A stretch of 58,686 bases of DNA from Gnetum montanum (Eukaryota > Streptophyta > Gnetopsida > Gnetales > Gnetaceae), in assembly GCA_015680685.1 (NCBI GenBank), contig MNCI01025555.1, forward strand, positions 165,967 through 224,652, given 5' to 3'. Of the stretch, positions 35,500 through 46,435 are shown one piece after another (within the stretch, counting starts at the first letter, position 1; each line of letters opens with the position of its first letter). A program made the position numbers and the translations under genes. The notes beneath the pieces were generated by a model, which was not told the DNA's origin, did not search any database, and saw only the letters and a program-made list of their open reading frames with translations.

Positions 35500-36550
35500 T
35501 ACAGAATCCATGACCTTGTGTAAAAGTAGACAGCACATGTAAAAAAAGAAAGAAAGAGCAGTCAAGGTTGGTGATCCAGACTTTTTATTTTTATTTTTAT
35601 TTTTCAAGGAAGAAAAACAAGAGAGAATTTTGGTCAGTACATGCACTTGTACGCCCTTCTTCTGCTCTGTGTCTAAAAGATGAATAACCCATCATGTGCA
35701 AGTAGTGCGGGCATGTCATATGCATCCCATTGATACCAATCCATAAGGCTAACGCTTCATGGATCTGTATAACTTCAATCAATGGTAACAAAATTTAAGC
35801 TTCCGGTTGAACACCACTATGGTATTTAACTGATTGATATTGAAATTGTTAGAGATTTTCCTTCATGTTATGACCAAACTCTACTTCACAAAGAGAAACT
35901 ATATTTTCCCTTTTATTTTATTAAATTCTCCATATATTCAAATTGCCCGTGCACTTATATTTTATTAACCGACATAATAAATTAATAAACAATCCCTATG
36001 GTTTAACTTACCAAAAGATCAGAGTGAAATCCTCAGAGAATATCTGAATGTCGGAATAAATATAGGGCCTAGTTGCAGGAAACTTAATGGCTTGCCAATG
36101 TTTCACGTTTTGGTCTTTGCAAAGGGAACCATGTTTCAAAAGGCTGTTGCTTCGGGTATTTACTCTTGCTGGCATATTAATATTTTTTCCCAATAAAACT
36201 GAAAGGTTTTCTAATAATTATTAAATGAAATACATTTAAATTAAGAAGATTTCACAGTAATTTCCTTCATAATATATGAGTTGTATTGGTATTTACTTTC
36301 CATGTATACTTCCGTTTCATTTTTGACACGGAAATATTCAAATTCTTTTAGCATTCTTTATGCCGTTTCTTTTTCGCAACCTTTTTCTTGGCCATCATGT
36401 TCATCAGGTTGCCTGTCTAGGCTTACTAAGATACACCTGTGATTCCTAAGTCGTTTTCATACAGTGCTTTCATTTTTCAACCTCCAGCCGCTATGCGCAC
36501 ATGTTCTGTCACACTCGACAAAACGAACATGAAGAAAACAAAATACACTA
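35500..36550. other. WRKY upstream region, no gene
   Basis: Non-coding sequence leading to the WRKY promoter. Contains TTGACA near 36325 and no recognisable reading frame or repeat pair. Confidence 0.4.
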
Positions 36551-36558
36551 ACAGTCTT

Positions 36559-36564
36559 TTGACT
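36559..36564 (+). promoter_or_regulatory. W-box-like element TTGACT
   Basis: TTTTGACTGCC about 50 bp upstream of the TATA box. W-boxes (TTGAC-C/T) bind WRKY proteins, so auto- or cross-regulation is possible. Single short motif. Confidence 0.35.
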
Positions 36565-36610
36565 GCCTTGCAAGGATAGACCCTTTTACAGTTTACACTG
36601 GTTTCAGAAA

Positions 36611-36618
36611 TATATAAA
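36611..36618 (+). promoter_or_regulatory. TATA box of the WRKY gene
   Basis: TATATAAA, 52 bp before the first ATG of the frame used. Transcription would begin near 36640, which leaves the ATG at 36629 outside the mRNA and favours 36670 or 36679. Confidence 0.55.
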
Positions 36619-36669
36619 CACAGCACACATGGCTAATGAAAATTCATTGTCTTGCAGTGTTTTCTCTTC

Positions 36670-38016
36670 ATGGTCAGTATGGCTGATCCAAAGAAGAATC
36701 ACAGACTTTGTGATGGTGATAACAATCCCAATGATGATGATGAATCGTGGGTTCAGTTTTTGTGTGATGATGGTTTATGGGCTTCATTTCTATCCGATAA
36801 TGATTTCTTAACTTCGGTTTTGTATGACGAAGATAAGGAGGAGCATCATGCGCACGTCAAGCAGAAGGAGCAGCATAATCCACTGCTGCAAAGTATTTCC
36901 CAGAACAATTTCCCTTCGCAATGTCATGAACAATGTGTTTCTGATTATCTCTTGCTTCCTGTGGCTACACCTACGCAAAGATCTTCACCTGTGCAGCTTC
37001 AGTAAGTTCCATATCTCTTACGTACCATTGCATATTGTTTTTTAAGATGCTTAGCTGCTGAGTTAAATCCTAGAAATGGGTCATTCTACCGGTTAAACCC
37101 TAAATTTAGGCTTAATTAAAAATGGGTTGAACCTTATATTTCGTCTCAGCTAAAAATGGCCACTCTAATCTTTTCCTAAGTTAAACTTTTAAGGATGGTT
37201 TATTTTACTGGATAAACCCTATATTTATTCTCACTTTCAGAGATATTCTGAGGATCACTCTGATTTTTTGGTAAGTTAAACTATAGGGTTGTTTATTACA
37301 TTATTATGTAGGTTAAATCCTTCTTAGATTTGGTTTGGTTTTGTGGGAATGGTCCTCTTCATCTTTTCTTTTTCTTAAATTAAACCTTAGTTATTGCCTA
37401 TTCGTCTGGGTCAAACCCTTCATAGATCTGGTCAAACCTTTTACAGATTTAATCTCAGTTAAGAGATTTATGGAAATGGTCACTACATCTTTTCACTGGT
37501 TGAATCTAGATTTGGCCTTATTCATATCTGAGCATGCTCACTCTGATCTGCAGAGAACGGCCGCACAAAAGAACGAAGGTGAAAAGCTCAGCATCACAGG
37601 TTGTGGCATTTAAAACTCGATCCGAAACGACTCAACTGGACGATGGCTTTCGATGGCAAAAGTACGGTGCAAAGATCCTCAAACGCTGTATTCATCCAAG
37701 GTGGTTTTCCCCTCCCTCCTCAATATGATCTTCACATTTTCTTGTGTACTAGTCACCTATGAAAAGTTACAATTTTTACAATTGAATCTTTTGACTGAGC
37801 AGAAACTATTACAAGTGCGCTGAAGACAACTGTGATGTAAAGAAGACAGTGGAGAAGGATCCAGAAGATGAAGGTATAGTGATAACCACTTATACAGGAA
37901 CCCACAACCATTTGAGCCCTTGGGCTATTAAATCCATTACCAAAGGACTTCCATTGGCCACTCCTGCACCACAAGAGCCTATCATTGTCACTGTTAAATC
38001 TGCCAGACGTTATTAA
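36670..38016 (+). CDS. WRKY transcription factor, three exons, variant heptad WQKYGAK
   Basis: Exons 36670-37001, 37554-37700 and 37803-38016 join in frame (GT/AG borders, 693 nt, 230 residues). Exon 1 is an acidic Asp/Asn-rich region (DGDNNPNDDDESW) with SLPS-like LLPVATP. Exon 2 has a basic stretch (ERPHKRTKVK) and the DNA-binding strand DDGFRWQKYGAKILK, where WRKYGQK is usual. Exon 3 completes a C-x4-C-x23-H-x-H zinc site (YYKCAEDNCDVKKTVE ... HNH). The second intron splits the Arg codon of H-P-R, the position conserved in most WRKY genes. Zinc spacing and length fit group II, near IIc. It acts in the nucleus on W-boxes, but R-to-Q and Q-to-A changes in the heptad may alter DNA choice. ATG 36679 is an alternative start. 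Confidence 0.85.
37002..37553 (+). repeat. WRKY intron 1 with degenerate tandem repeats
   Basis: The 552-bp intron consists largely of about six diverged units: GGTTAAACCCTAxATTTGG, then CTCAGTTAAA, then AATGGTCACTCTGATCTTTT. Telobox-like AAACCCTA occurs at 37095-37102 and 37214-37221. The last unit ends CACTCTGATCTGCAG, which is the actual splice acceptor. The intron of the pseudogene ends the same way (43540-43611). Confidence 0.65.
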
Positions 38017-38199
38017 CTCTAATGCACTTTACTGATTATGATCTTAAACCAGTGTAATGTGACAGGTAACTTAGGTGAGCCTTGAATTTGTAAATTTCAC
38101 TTTTGCTAGGTAAAAAACCTGTTTAATTTTGCAGAAGTAAATCTCTGGATATATATATGTATGTTACTTTTAAAGAAATAAGTTTCTAAGTTTTTTTTT

Positions 38200-38910
38200 C
38201 AAGGGAAGTAGCAATTAAATTATATTAAAAAGGAATTAAGGCAATGTCTAAGATTAATTATAAGAGAAAAATTCATTTAGAAAATCAAGGATTAACTTTG
38301 AACTTAACAAGAAAACAACATAACATAGTTATGATTTACTACATTCTTTGCCAAAATTCTAAGGATATTACTCAAATCGATTATTTTATTATTTTATAAA
38401 AAATAGATCACCAAAGCATATTATTAATTTTGTTAGTAAAAATGAAAGCCAAAATGAATCATTATCTTACTTCATATCATGAATTTCTAGGAATTATTTA
38501 TAAATCTAAGTAGGGAAGTTGTTTATGCATTACTATTGTCATAACATTCATTTTGATAGTTGCATGTACAAAGTAGAATGGAGTGAAATTTAATTACCTC
38601 TTTTAGACCTTGCATCAAGTGGGCTTACATGTAAGATGCATCAAATTCTTGTTGAGAATATCTTTATGAGTATTTTGATCTTAGTGGAACAACATTGATC
38701 TACATATAAATAGCAAAATTTTTTCATGTAGAATAAAGAATAATAGCATTATCAAAAATCTACTATGTTTAACGACATTGTCATTCTCATTCATATGAAA
38801 TATTATATATTTTCATGTCTAAATGCATTAGCTTACAAGTGTCAACACACTAGGTTTTTTTAATTTAATTTATCCTTTTAATTGATTTCAAAGTTTTAGA
38901 AAAATTTGAA
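38200..38910 (-). mobile_element. Fragment of the copia-like LTR
   Basis: Matches 27650-28210 in the same orientation (GAATTTCTAGGAATTATTTA, TGTAGAATAAAGAA-AATAGCATT). It begins less than 200 bp after the WRKY stop codon, so it may influence that gene's 3' end. Confidence 0.6.
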
Positions 38911-39307
38911 TAAATTCTCTAACTAGGTCTTGAATTTGCTAATATGTTTTAGAATATTTGTTTATTTCTTCTCTTTTCCTAAATATTTTTTTTTGTATTA
39001 ATGCATTTCATTACTACTATATCAATGGTTTTGAATCCCTATCTCCCTCTCTCTTTAATTACTTTCATTTAATTTGAAGAAAAAAAGATTTTAGACACTC
39101 TGTAGTGTAAGATTTTGAGTTATGTGTATAGATACTTTGGTTTTCAATTAATGTTATTTATTGACTTTTTTATTATAACACTAAATAAATTTGATATGGC
39201 TTTTATTAGTAGCAAAATACACCTTAGAGTTTATTGATTCAACTTTACTTTGTTGACTATAAAAAAAGTAATAACATACCTCTAAAAAAGAGGTAAGTTT
39301 AATAATG
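38911..39307. other. No gene recognised
   Basis: AT-rich spacer. Confidence 0.35.
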
Positions 39308-39415
39308 AGGTGTTAGCCTGGTGGTAGGAGTCATAATTTGGAAGTTTCAAAGTTATGGTAGGCAATGCTGAGTCACAAAGTTCTAATTTAATTATATGTC
39401 TTGGGGGTACAGATA
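39308..39415 (+). mobile_element. tRNA-derived SINE-like unit, second copy
   Basis: GTTAGCCTGGTGGTAGGAG (box A-like) and a diverged box B, then AATGCTGAGTCACAAAGTTC and TAATTATATGTCTTGG, which parallel the copy at 31782-31890. Confidence 0.45.
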
Positions 39416-39879
39416 ATCTAAAAAGAATTTTAGGTCTAACTTGCCTAAAACAAGATCAAGGACTAACTTGAATATAAATAAGAAAACTACATGACATGGC
39501 CATGATTTACTACATTTAACCAAAATTTAAAGTATATTATTTATATTTGTAGGTTCATGGCCTAGAGTCCTAAATCATTTTGAATGCTTTTAGAATAAGT
39601 ACTTTTAAAAATTGACCATGGAAAACCATGATGGAGGATGACTTCATGAGGGAGTTGTATGACTTAATAAATGGAATTTGTAATAGTATAGTCTTTATAC
39701 TAAGCAACTTCACGAATTGGTAAAATAAGTAGTATTTCAAAAACTACAATAAAATGGAGATGGAAAATTATTTATTTACTTATTTCAAATCATTGTGATA
39801 CATAATTAATATAACAAAAATGATATCTCACAATTTAATAGTTAAATAGAGAAATGCCTTAATATTCCTCATACATCAT
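39416..39879. other. No gene recognised
   Basis: AT-rich; may contain upstream sequence of the LINE that follows, but no motif is visible. Confidence 0.3.
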
Positions 39880-40440
39880 TATACAATATGCATCTATAAA
39901 GATATAAGAAATAAAATTGAGGTAGGATGGCCAAAATGGAGATAATCTAATGGTGTTATGTGTGATAAAAGAATATCAATAAAACCTAAGGGAAATTTTA
40001 CAAGATAGGAATCAGATTTGCTATCTTATATAGTATTAAATGTTGAGCATTGCAAGAGAGGCATGAAGAAAAAATCAATATGGTAGAAATATGAATAGTT
40101 CAATAAATGTTGAAAATTACCAAAAAAGATAGACTGCATAATACAAACATTAAAAGTAAACTTGGGGTGACATCTATTTCAGATAAGTTAGAACAATAGT
40201 CGCTTAGATGGTTTGGATATATGCAAAGAATATCAGACAATAAGCATATATAAAAAAAAGTTACCATATCACTATTCTAGCAAAGATACTAAGAGGAAAA
40301 CCAAAAAATACATGAGAAAAAACTACAAATAAATAAAGACATAGGTCTTCATAGAGGTGAATGATGAAAAAGCACTCATGTAACTAATTTCATTTTATTG
40401 AGATAAGGCTCAAATGATGATAATGATGATGTTTCATTGT
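39880..40440 (+). mobile_element. RTE-type LINE, decayed 3' end
   Basis: Plus-strand equivalent of 586-1130. Pieces visible are IRNKIEVGWPKWR, GVMCDKRISIKPKGNF, YIVLNVEHCKRG, VNLG-T-SISDKL and RLDGLDICKEYQ (normally R-W-F-G-H-V-x-R), then K-T-K-K-Y-M. The end is AAGGCTC followed by ATGATG/ATAATG triplets, the tail of the element. Multiple stops. Confidence 0.62.
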
Positions 40441-41300
40441 GTTTTTAACTTTCCTTATTATTATAGTTTTTCATTTACTTCTAAATCCTAAATTATGCAA
40501 AATGTGTGTTTTTTTTCTAAAGAACTAGTTCATGCAAAACCATAAGCAAGGAATTCATCTCAAACTTAAACCTTGTAGCATGTTTGGATTCTTGAATCCA
40601 TCATTGTTACTTAACCTACATAGATGTCAATTTCTAAGATTCTTGTACCAAGTTGAATCTAAGGTAGAGTGATGGTGAGGTTCTTGTTTCTCAAGTTCCA
40701 AAACATTGTTTTAGCCTAAACATAGACACTAGAAAAGAAACTAAAGTTTTGCTCATCTACTAACCCTATCATCATGCATGATAGGAATGTATACATCATC
40801 ATACATGGTGGAGCATTTGTGAAAGTTTTCAAGTTGTCCATTATTTTGGTAGCCCATATTTGTTGTGTAACATCATGTATAGTAGGCATGCATACATCAT
40901 CATGCATTGTAGAGGGTTTGTAAAAAATTCGAAAGATAACTATTGAATAAGTTACAATATCTCTTAAGAGTTAAGGTTTGAAAAGAATGCAACTTGAACC
41001 TTGAACGTCTTATTATTCTTAGTGCATACCACTTTTACCTAAATAGTCCCACCTCTGCAAGTAGGCATGGGTGATAATATTGATGGATATACTTAAGGTA
41101 AGACCTTAACCATTGCAATGTACTATAAAATAATACAGCCATTCCTATGTGGAGCCTTTTAAGATAATATATGTCAAAAGCAGTGTTTAAATAATTGGGA
41201 AATATGTCACATGGGCATGTTTCATGAATCAATTGGAGTGAGCAAAATTTCTGACGTAATTGCTTTAAATTGGTGATTTATCACAAACTTAGAAAAGTAA
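40441..41300. other. Spacer with a short direct duplication
   Basis: No gene. A roughly 60-bp segment (CATGCATGATAGGAATG...GTGGAGCATTTG) at 40773-40832 recurs imperfectly at 40870-40925. Sequence downstream leads to the WRKY pseudogene promoter. Confidence 0.4.
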
Positions 41301-41317
41301 CGTAAAAAATAATAGGA

Positions 41318-41323
41318 CACGTG
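41318..41323 (+). promoter_or_regulatory. G-box CACGTG in WRKY pseudogene upstream region
   Basis: GGACACGTGG, followed by a W-box-like TTGACT at 41338-41343. A similar GACACGTGTG lies in module copy 2 (33.66 kb). Confidence 0.4.
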
Positions 41324-41508
41324 GAAAGGCTTTTATTTGACTAACAGAGGATTACAATGTAACGGTGATGTCATGTAACGGTATGTCATAAAATTGGTAA
41401 CAAACCCGCGTCATGATTCGGATACAATGTCCAATATACCGCTTCTTACCGCATACTTTCTATTATTTCAGGAGGTCTGCACCAAAAAATTTAGAAGCAA
41501 CACGTTGC

Positions 41509-41640
41509 CAAACAATTCTTTGTTTCATGTTCTTGATGCAGAGCATCTGTACCAAACAATTCTTTGTTTCATGTTCTTGATGCAGAGCATCTGTACCGAA
41601 CAATTTTTTGTTTCATGTTCTTGATGCAGAGCATCTGTAC
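41509..41640 (+). repeat. 44-bp tandem repeat, 3 copies
   Basis: Three nearly identical units starting C-A/G-AACAATT-C/T-TTTG and ending GCATCTGTAC. The matching zone at 30700-30790 has one unit only, so the triplication is specific to this locus. Confidence 0.92.
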
Positions 41641-41812
41641 CAAGCACTCAAGTTTTCAAAACCATGACATTTTTTTACCAAGGTGACTATGAGAGAAGTT
41701 TGGTTTCAACTAACTTACTTTTTCTGATATATTTCCACGTGACGTCACAGTCCGGTCTGTGAAGCCAGTGAGCACATATTCTGTCACGGTCAACAAAGAC
41801 AAAATGGAGAAC

Positions 41813-41956
41813 AAGTCCATCCAAAACATCTGATTTCGTGTTAACTATGGACTCTCTTCCGCACTCCGCAGTACTTTTGGAAACAAGTCCATTCAAAACA
41901 TTTGATTTTGTGTTAACTATGGACTCTCTTCCACACTCCACAGTACTTTTGGAAAC
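41813..41956 (+). repeat. 72-bp promoter tandem duplication
   Basis: Two units (41813-41884, 41885-41956) beginning AAGTCCAT and ending TACTTTTGGAAAC, immediately before a TATA box (41958-41964). The WRKY gene at 36.6 kb has no such duplication. The copies differ mostly by C/T and G/A changes (GCACTCCGC against ACACTCCAC). Confidence 0.92.
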
Positions 41957-42114
41957 CTATAAATGATTGATTGAAATGCTTATCCTTAGTATTGTTTTAT
42001 GTGATTTGTTTTGTAAGATTTGGGTTTGAACTTAAGTGTAGTCACTTCAAACAGGTTAGGTTTTTGCTCATTCCTTATTATATTGAACCTTTGAGTAATG
42101 ATCCTTACTATTTC

Positions 42115-44056
42115 ATGTCTTCATGGAAGGTTAAACCAAGAGAACCAAAAAACCCTTCATTACCCTATTTTTGCATCCAGAACCAGTTCTGGGAGAGAGC
42201 ATACATTAGTCCTACCATGGGATCTGTGTGTGATGATTATGGCTTATGGACTCCAATCCTGTGGAACAATGATTTATTAACTTTGCATATGTGCAACCAG
42301 CAGAACATTGAGCATTGTGAGCAAGCCAAGGAACCTGCTGCTTCAAAGCCTTTCCCAAAACAATTTTTTTGGACAATGCCATGAGCCATGTGTTTCTGTT
42401 CCAGTTGCTGCTATTATGGATGGATCTTTTAACTGCACAGCTTCGGTAAGTTGTTATCCCTTTTATTTTTTTTTAATAGTAGAAATGTACATGCTATAGC
42501 TTTAATGCTCATTCTATCAAGGTGGGATCCTAAGAGGTTGGTGGATGAGCAAAATCTTAACCTCTTTTATGTGGCTCTGCGTAGGCTCAAACTCAGGTCT
42601 TATGACTTGACAAACAAGTACCTAACAATGAGTCTAAGTAATGCTAGTATTAGTAACATTTAAAACAAATCAGCAAATTTGCAGCAATAATGATCCTTTT
42701 TATGCATAATGTGCTTGAGTGTAGATGCAACATATGTTATGGAAAATATGGTTTTCATCTTTATTGCTTTTTGCCTATTTGTATCCAAATTGATCATAGC
42801 ACTCTACTAAAAATTTTGAGCTATCTATTATTCCATTCTAACAAGATGAGATATACTTTTTGCTAATTAGGATTATTTGCTTAGAGGCTTGATGCTCTTT
42901 GTTCCATATAAGGCTCCTAGGGCAGTGGATGAGCAAAAGCCTAACCTCTTTTGAATAGTTGTATTAAGGCTCAAACCAAGGTCTTATAATTTCAGAAACA
43001 AGCACCTTACCAGCATTTCTAAGTGATGGCCTCTACTTTTTTTTTCTAATGGCTGAGAAGCAACACATAAATAATTTGCCTTTCAATTAAAGGCCTTGAT
43101 AGTATTCACAATATGCCTTTGAAACTTCAGATAAATAATTTACCTTCAAATTAAGGACCCTGGTACTATTCTTAACATATGCATTTCACCTCTACTGCAA
43201 TCACTTCTAAAGAGGTTATGTTTTTGCTGGCCCCAAACTGGCCTGGGCAGGATGATGATAGGTTTTATCTTGTCCACTACCCATCTTTACACTACCCATC
43301 TTTACACCACATTGAGGATCAAGTGATGGGATTTTTCCCCATGCCATTTTAAATTGAGTTAAACCGTAGGGACTGTTTATCTAGGTGGGCTAAGAAAAAA
43401 AGGTAAAGTCGTCCCCATTTCACCAAGAGAATAAACATTCAGCTTGGGTCTTATATACATGAATGTTATAAATTGAATGAATGTACACTATCAATTTTGT
43501 AGATATTTCTGAATTAAACATAAAGATAGTTTATTATGCTGGGTTAAAGTTAAACCCTAGATTTGGCCTCAGTTTTAAAGATTTTCTGGGAATGGTCACT
43601 TTGATCTGCAGGGAACTGCCACAAAATCAAAACAAAAAGAAGGATATGGGGACGGCACGACTCAACTGGATTATGGCTTTTGATAGAGAAAGGAAAATGC
43701 AAAGATCCTCAAAATTTGTTTTGATCCAAGGTAGGATCATTCTGGTTTTTACAATTTTTTTTTTGCAGTCATTGTTCTCTTTTCTTTCTTCACAGCTAGT
43801 TAACTATGAAGACTGAGAGCTTAGAATGTGAATGATCTGAGCCAGCAGAAACTATTACAAGTATGTGGAGGACACTTCAGTGTAAAGAAGACAGTGGAGA
43901 AAGATCCAAAAGATGAAGGTGCAGTGATAATCACATATGAAGGAGCCCACAACCATTTAACTACTTGGCTTGTTCACTCCATTACTGAGCCGTTACATGG
44001 TCTGCCCTAAACCAAAACCTGTCATTGTCATTGTTAACGGTGACGTTTACTTGTAA
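42115..44056 (+). pseudogene. WRKY pseudogene, same three-exon layout
   Basis: Exon equivalents are 42115-42445 (CDDYGLW..ILWNNDLLTL and AASKPFP, matching exon 1 of the intact gene; donor GTAAGTT kept), 43612-43730 and 43849-44056. Exon 2 is 28 bp shorter, which shifts the frame. Its heptad region now reads TGA TAG where CGA TGG encodes Arg-Trp. In exon 3 the first zinc Cys is Tyr and a one-base loss removes the second; the H-N-H end survives in another frame. Intron 1 has grown to about 1.17 kb. It cannot make a WRKY domain. An open 137-codon frame at 41971-42384 covers exon 1 and its upstream sequence. Confidence 0.85.
42525..43030 (+). repeat. Direct repeat pair in pseudogene intron 1
   Basis: Segment 42525-42645 (GTGGATGAGCAAAATCTTAA, GGCTCAAACTCAGGTCTTAT) recurs at 42912-43030 with about 80 percent identity by eye. 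The GGCTCAAACC core is box B-like, so a tRNA-derived insertion is possible, but no box A was found. Confidence 0.5.
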
Positions 44057-45506
44057 GCCCAAATGAACTCTACCCGTTAGTCTCTTACCACTCTCATATC
44101 CATGTAACGTTACATGACAAATGCAGGGCTCAAGGCTATGTCAAAAGTTGCAATGTATCTTCCTTACATATGTTTACTGTCTTTTTAAGTAAAAGATTAT
44201 GGTTTGAGTCACATTTGTTATATTTTTTAATAAATTTTTTAATGTATCCTTTTAGCCATATGTCTTAGATGTCCCTCTTGTTTATTACATGTATGGTTTT
44301 TTTGTTATAAGGTTTTATCGAAGGGTTGGACAAAATGGTTTATTATTTTCAAAATTTAAAGTTGAGGGGTTGGAAAAGGATGACTTATTATTTTAAAAAT
44401 TTAATGTTAAATAAAACAAGCATAGTACCTTCAATTCCAATAAAGAAATGGTCAAACCTTACATTTTAAAGTATTTCAACCATACCAATAAGATCTTATT
44501 TTTATTTGGACATCAATTTAATGTACTTCTTGATTATTATTACAAATATTTAATTTCAAATAGAATAGGACTCATAATACTAGTTTGAAGAAAAAAATAG
44601 TGTATGATCTAGGCAGTAGTGACCTTCCAAACATTCTATGAATAAAGTATTATATTATAATAATTATATTTTCATTTAACTATGAGGTTGGTAAAGGTCC
44701 TGTCGGGCATGACCAATGGGTTTATATCATATGGAATGTGGTGTGATCTGATCATAAGCTTCGAAGATGATGTTAAGTGGATTGGCAAGAACACTCATGT
44801 ATGTCATTATGTTCAATAAATATAAAATAGATTATAGTACATATAATATAACAAGAAACCTAGGTTGCTACTGTGAGGAATTGAGAAAGTATTTATAATT
44901 GTATGTTTTCTTTTTATGCATTTTATGCATATAAGATTAAAATAGTAATAAATACACATGCATTGTCTTGTGGTCAAAATCATCATAAATCCAAGATTCA
45001 GAACAACCCTATATGAAAATGAGTTAAGCATTATGTTGTCGACCAAATAATCTATAGAAACAAATCTCTAAATCAAAAGGGAACTTATAGATCATTAGAA
45101 ATTCTAACAATTTGAGGTAGCATTTTTGCCAAACATGAGAAAACAATAAGCAGAAAAGAGTATGTGAAATAGTTGGTTAAAAGCAAAGGTGGATGCAATG
45201 AAAAAGAAAAAGGATTTGTGAAATGCAATACAAAAGAGAAAGGTTACACAAAAGAAAATCTAGAGAAAAACAAAGCATTTGTGACTAAGATAAGTAGAAC
45301 TATAGAACCAAAAAAAAAATCTAATATAATAGTCAAATCTTTAAATTACAAGGATAGCAAAATAGATTTGCTACAATGCCAAAGACAAATTGGAGAAAGA
45401 AAAAATAAAATATATGAAAAGTAGAATATATAGGAAAGGAATCTAGAAGCATGTAGTAACAATCCTGCAAGAAGAAATTTGGGATTAGGAATGGCTAACA
45501 AGAAGT
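44057..45506. other. AT-rich region, no convincing gene
   Basis: Includes an 83-codon Lys-rich frame (45173-45424) and a minus-strand hydrophobic frame (44813-45046). Both look like products of A-rich or T-rich composition. No motif recognised. Confidence 0.35.
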
Positions 45507-46334
45507 TGTGTTACCCCCTTCTCTCTTTGGTGCATGTGCTTGATGAAGATCTCTTAAATGGACAAAACTATTGCACATTGGGAAAAATAGTGAGATGTAC
45601 TAAAAGAGAATTGAATTAGATCTATGTATTATTTTAGATCCAATAGGATTCTTTGTGTGTCAAGAGGATAATATGAAAGGGATACAATGTATCAATATAA
45701 TAAGCAAAGGGAGAAATTAGAGAAACTCTAAGGAGTTAAGAGGCACATAGAGGTTTCTAATATGCTAGAAAAAAAATTGTAGGAAGCATTGCTATTTCAT
45801 GAGAAGCTTTTATTTTAGGATTTTTTAATCTTCTAACCCCTTTCTATTTAGGGGTATCCTCTTATTTATAGGCCATAAATGTCTTATAGATTGTGAAGAA
45901 ATGACACATTGAGACATATAGAATCTTCTAGAAGGTTCTAAATAGGATAAATGATGTATGTACATGAAGCTAATGTTAAAAATATGATTGACGTAGAAAC
46001 TGATATTAGACATTAAAATAGGATCAATGCTCGATGTTAGATAGTAAATTAGTGTCATATGTCAAGAATAGACTACTGAAAAGCTAAAGTTAGAAGTGAC
46101 ATAGAAAACAACATCAAATGTCAAGACTAAAGACTAAGAAGAACATCCATAACGATACGACAAATGATGTGAGATGTCACTTATAATCAATGTCGGAGAT
46201 AAGGACAAGAAACAACATACTTGATAACAAAGAACATCAAATTTCAAACTAGTGAAGATTACTTGAGCTAAAAAAGTCATAGAATGTACCTGAAAATTTG
46301 AATCATGTATAAAAGAGATAAAGTGGGTACAACA
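45507..46334 (-). mobile_element. 3' LTR of the minus-strand gypsy element, 828 bp
   Basis: On the minus strand the LTR begins TGTTGTACCC and ends GGGTAACACA, an imperfect inverted pair. It is preceded by the polypurine tract AAGAAGGGG (complement of 46338-46346) and carries CCTATAAATAAGAG (TATA) near 45875, about 460 nt from its start. The matching 5' LTR is absent. Confidence 0.72.
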
Positions 46335-46435
46335 TTACCCCTTCTTAATGGATACTACTAAAAAGCTAAAAGAGAATCCATCAAAAAAAGATACAAGCTG
46401 CTAGATACCTATAAGAGGATTTGAATAAAGTAAGA

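Noticed and set aside
36629-36811. Alternative WRKY start at the ATG at 36629
   Set aside because: It is in a different frame, lies about where transcription would start given the TATA box, and gives no WRKY sequence.
45173-45424. 83-residue Lys-rich frame as a gene
   Set aside because: A-rich DNA gives Lys/Glu/Asn-rich frames by chance; no domain, promoter or duplicate.
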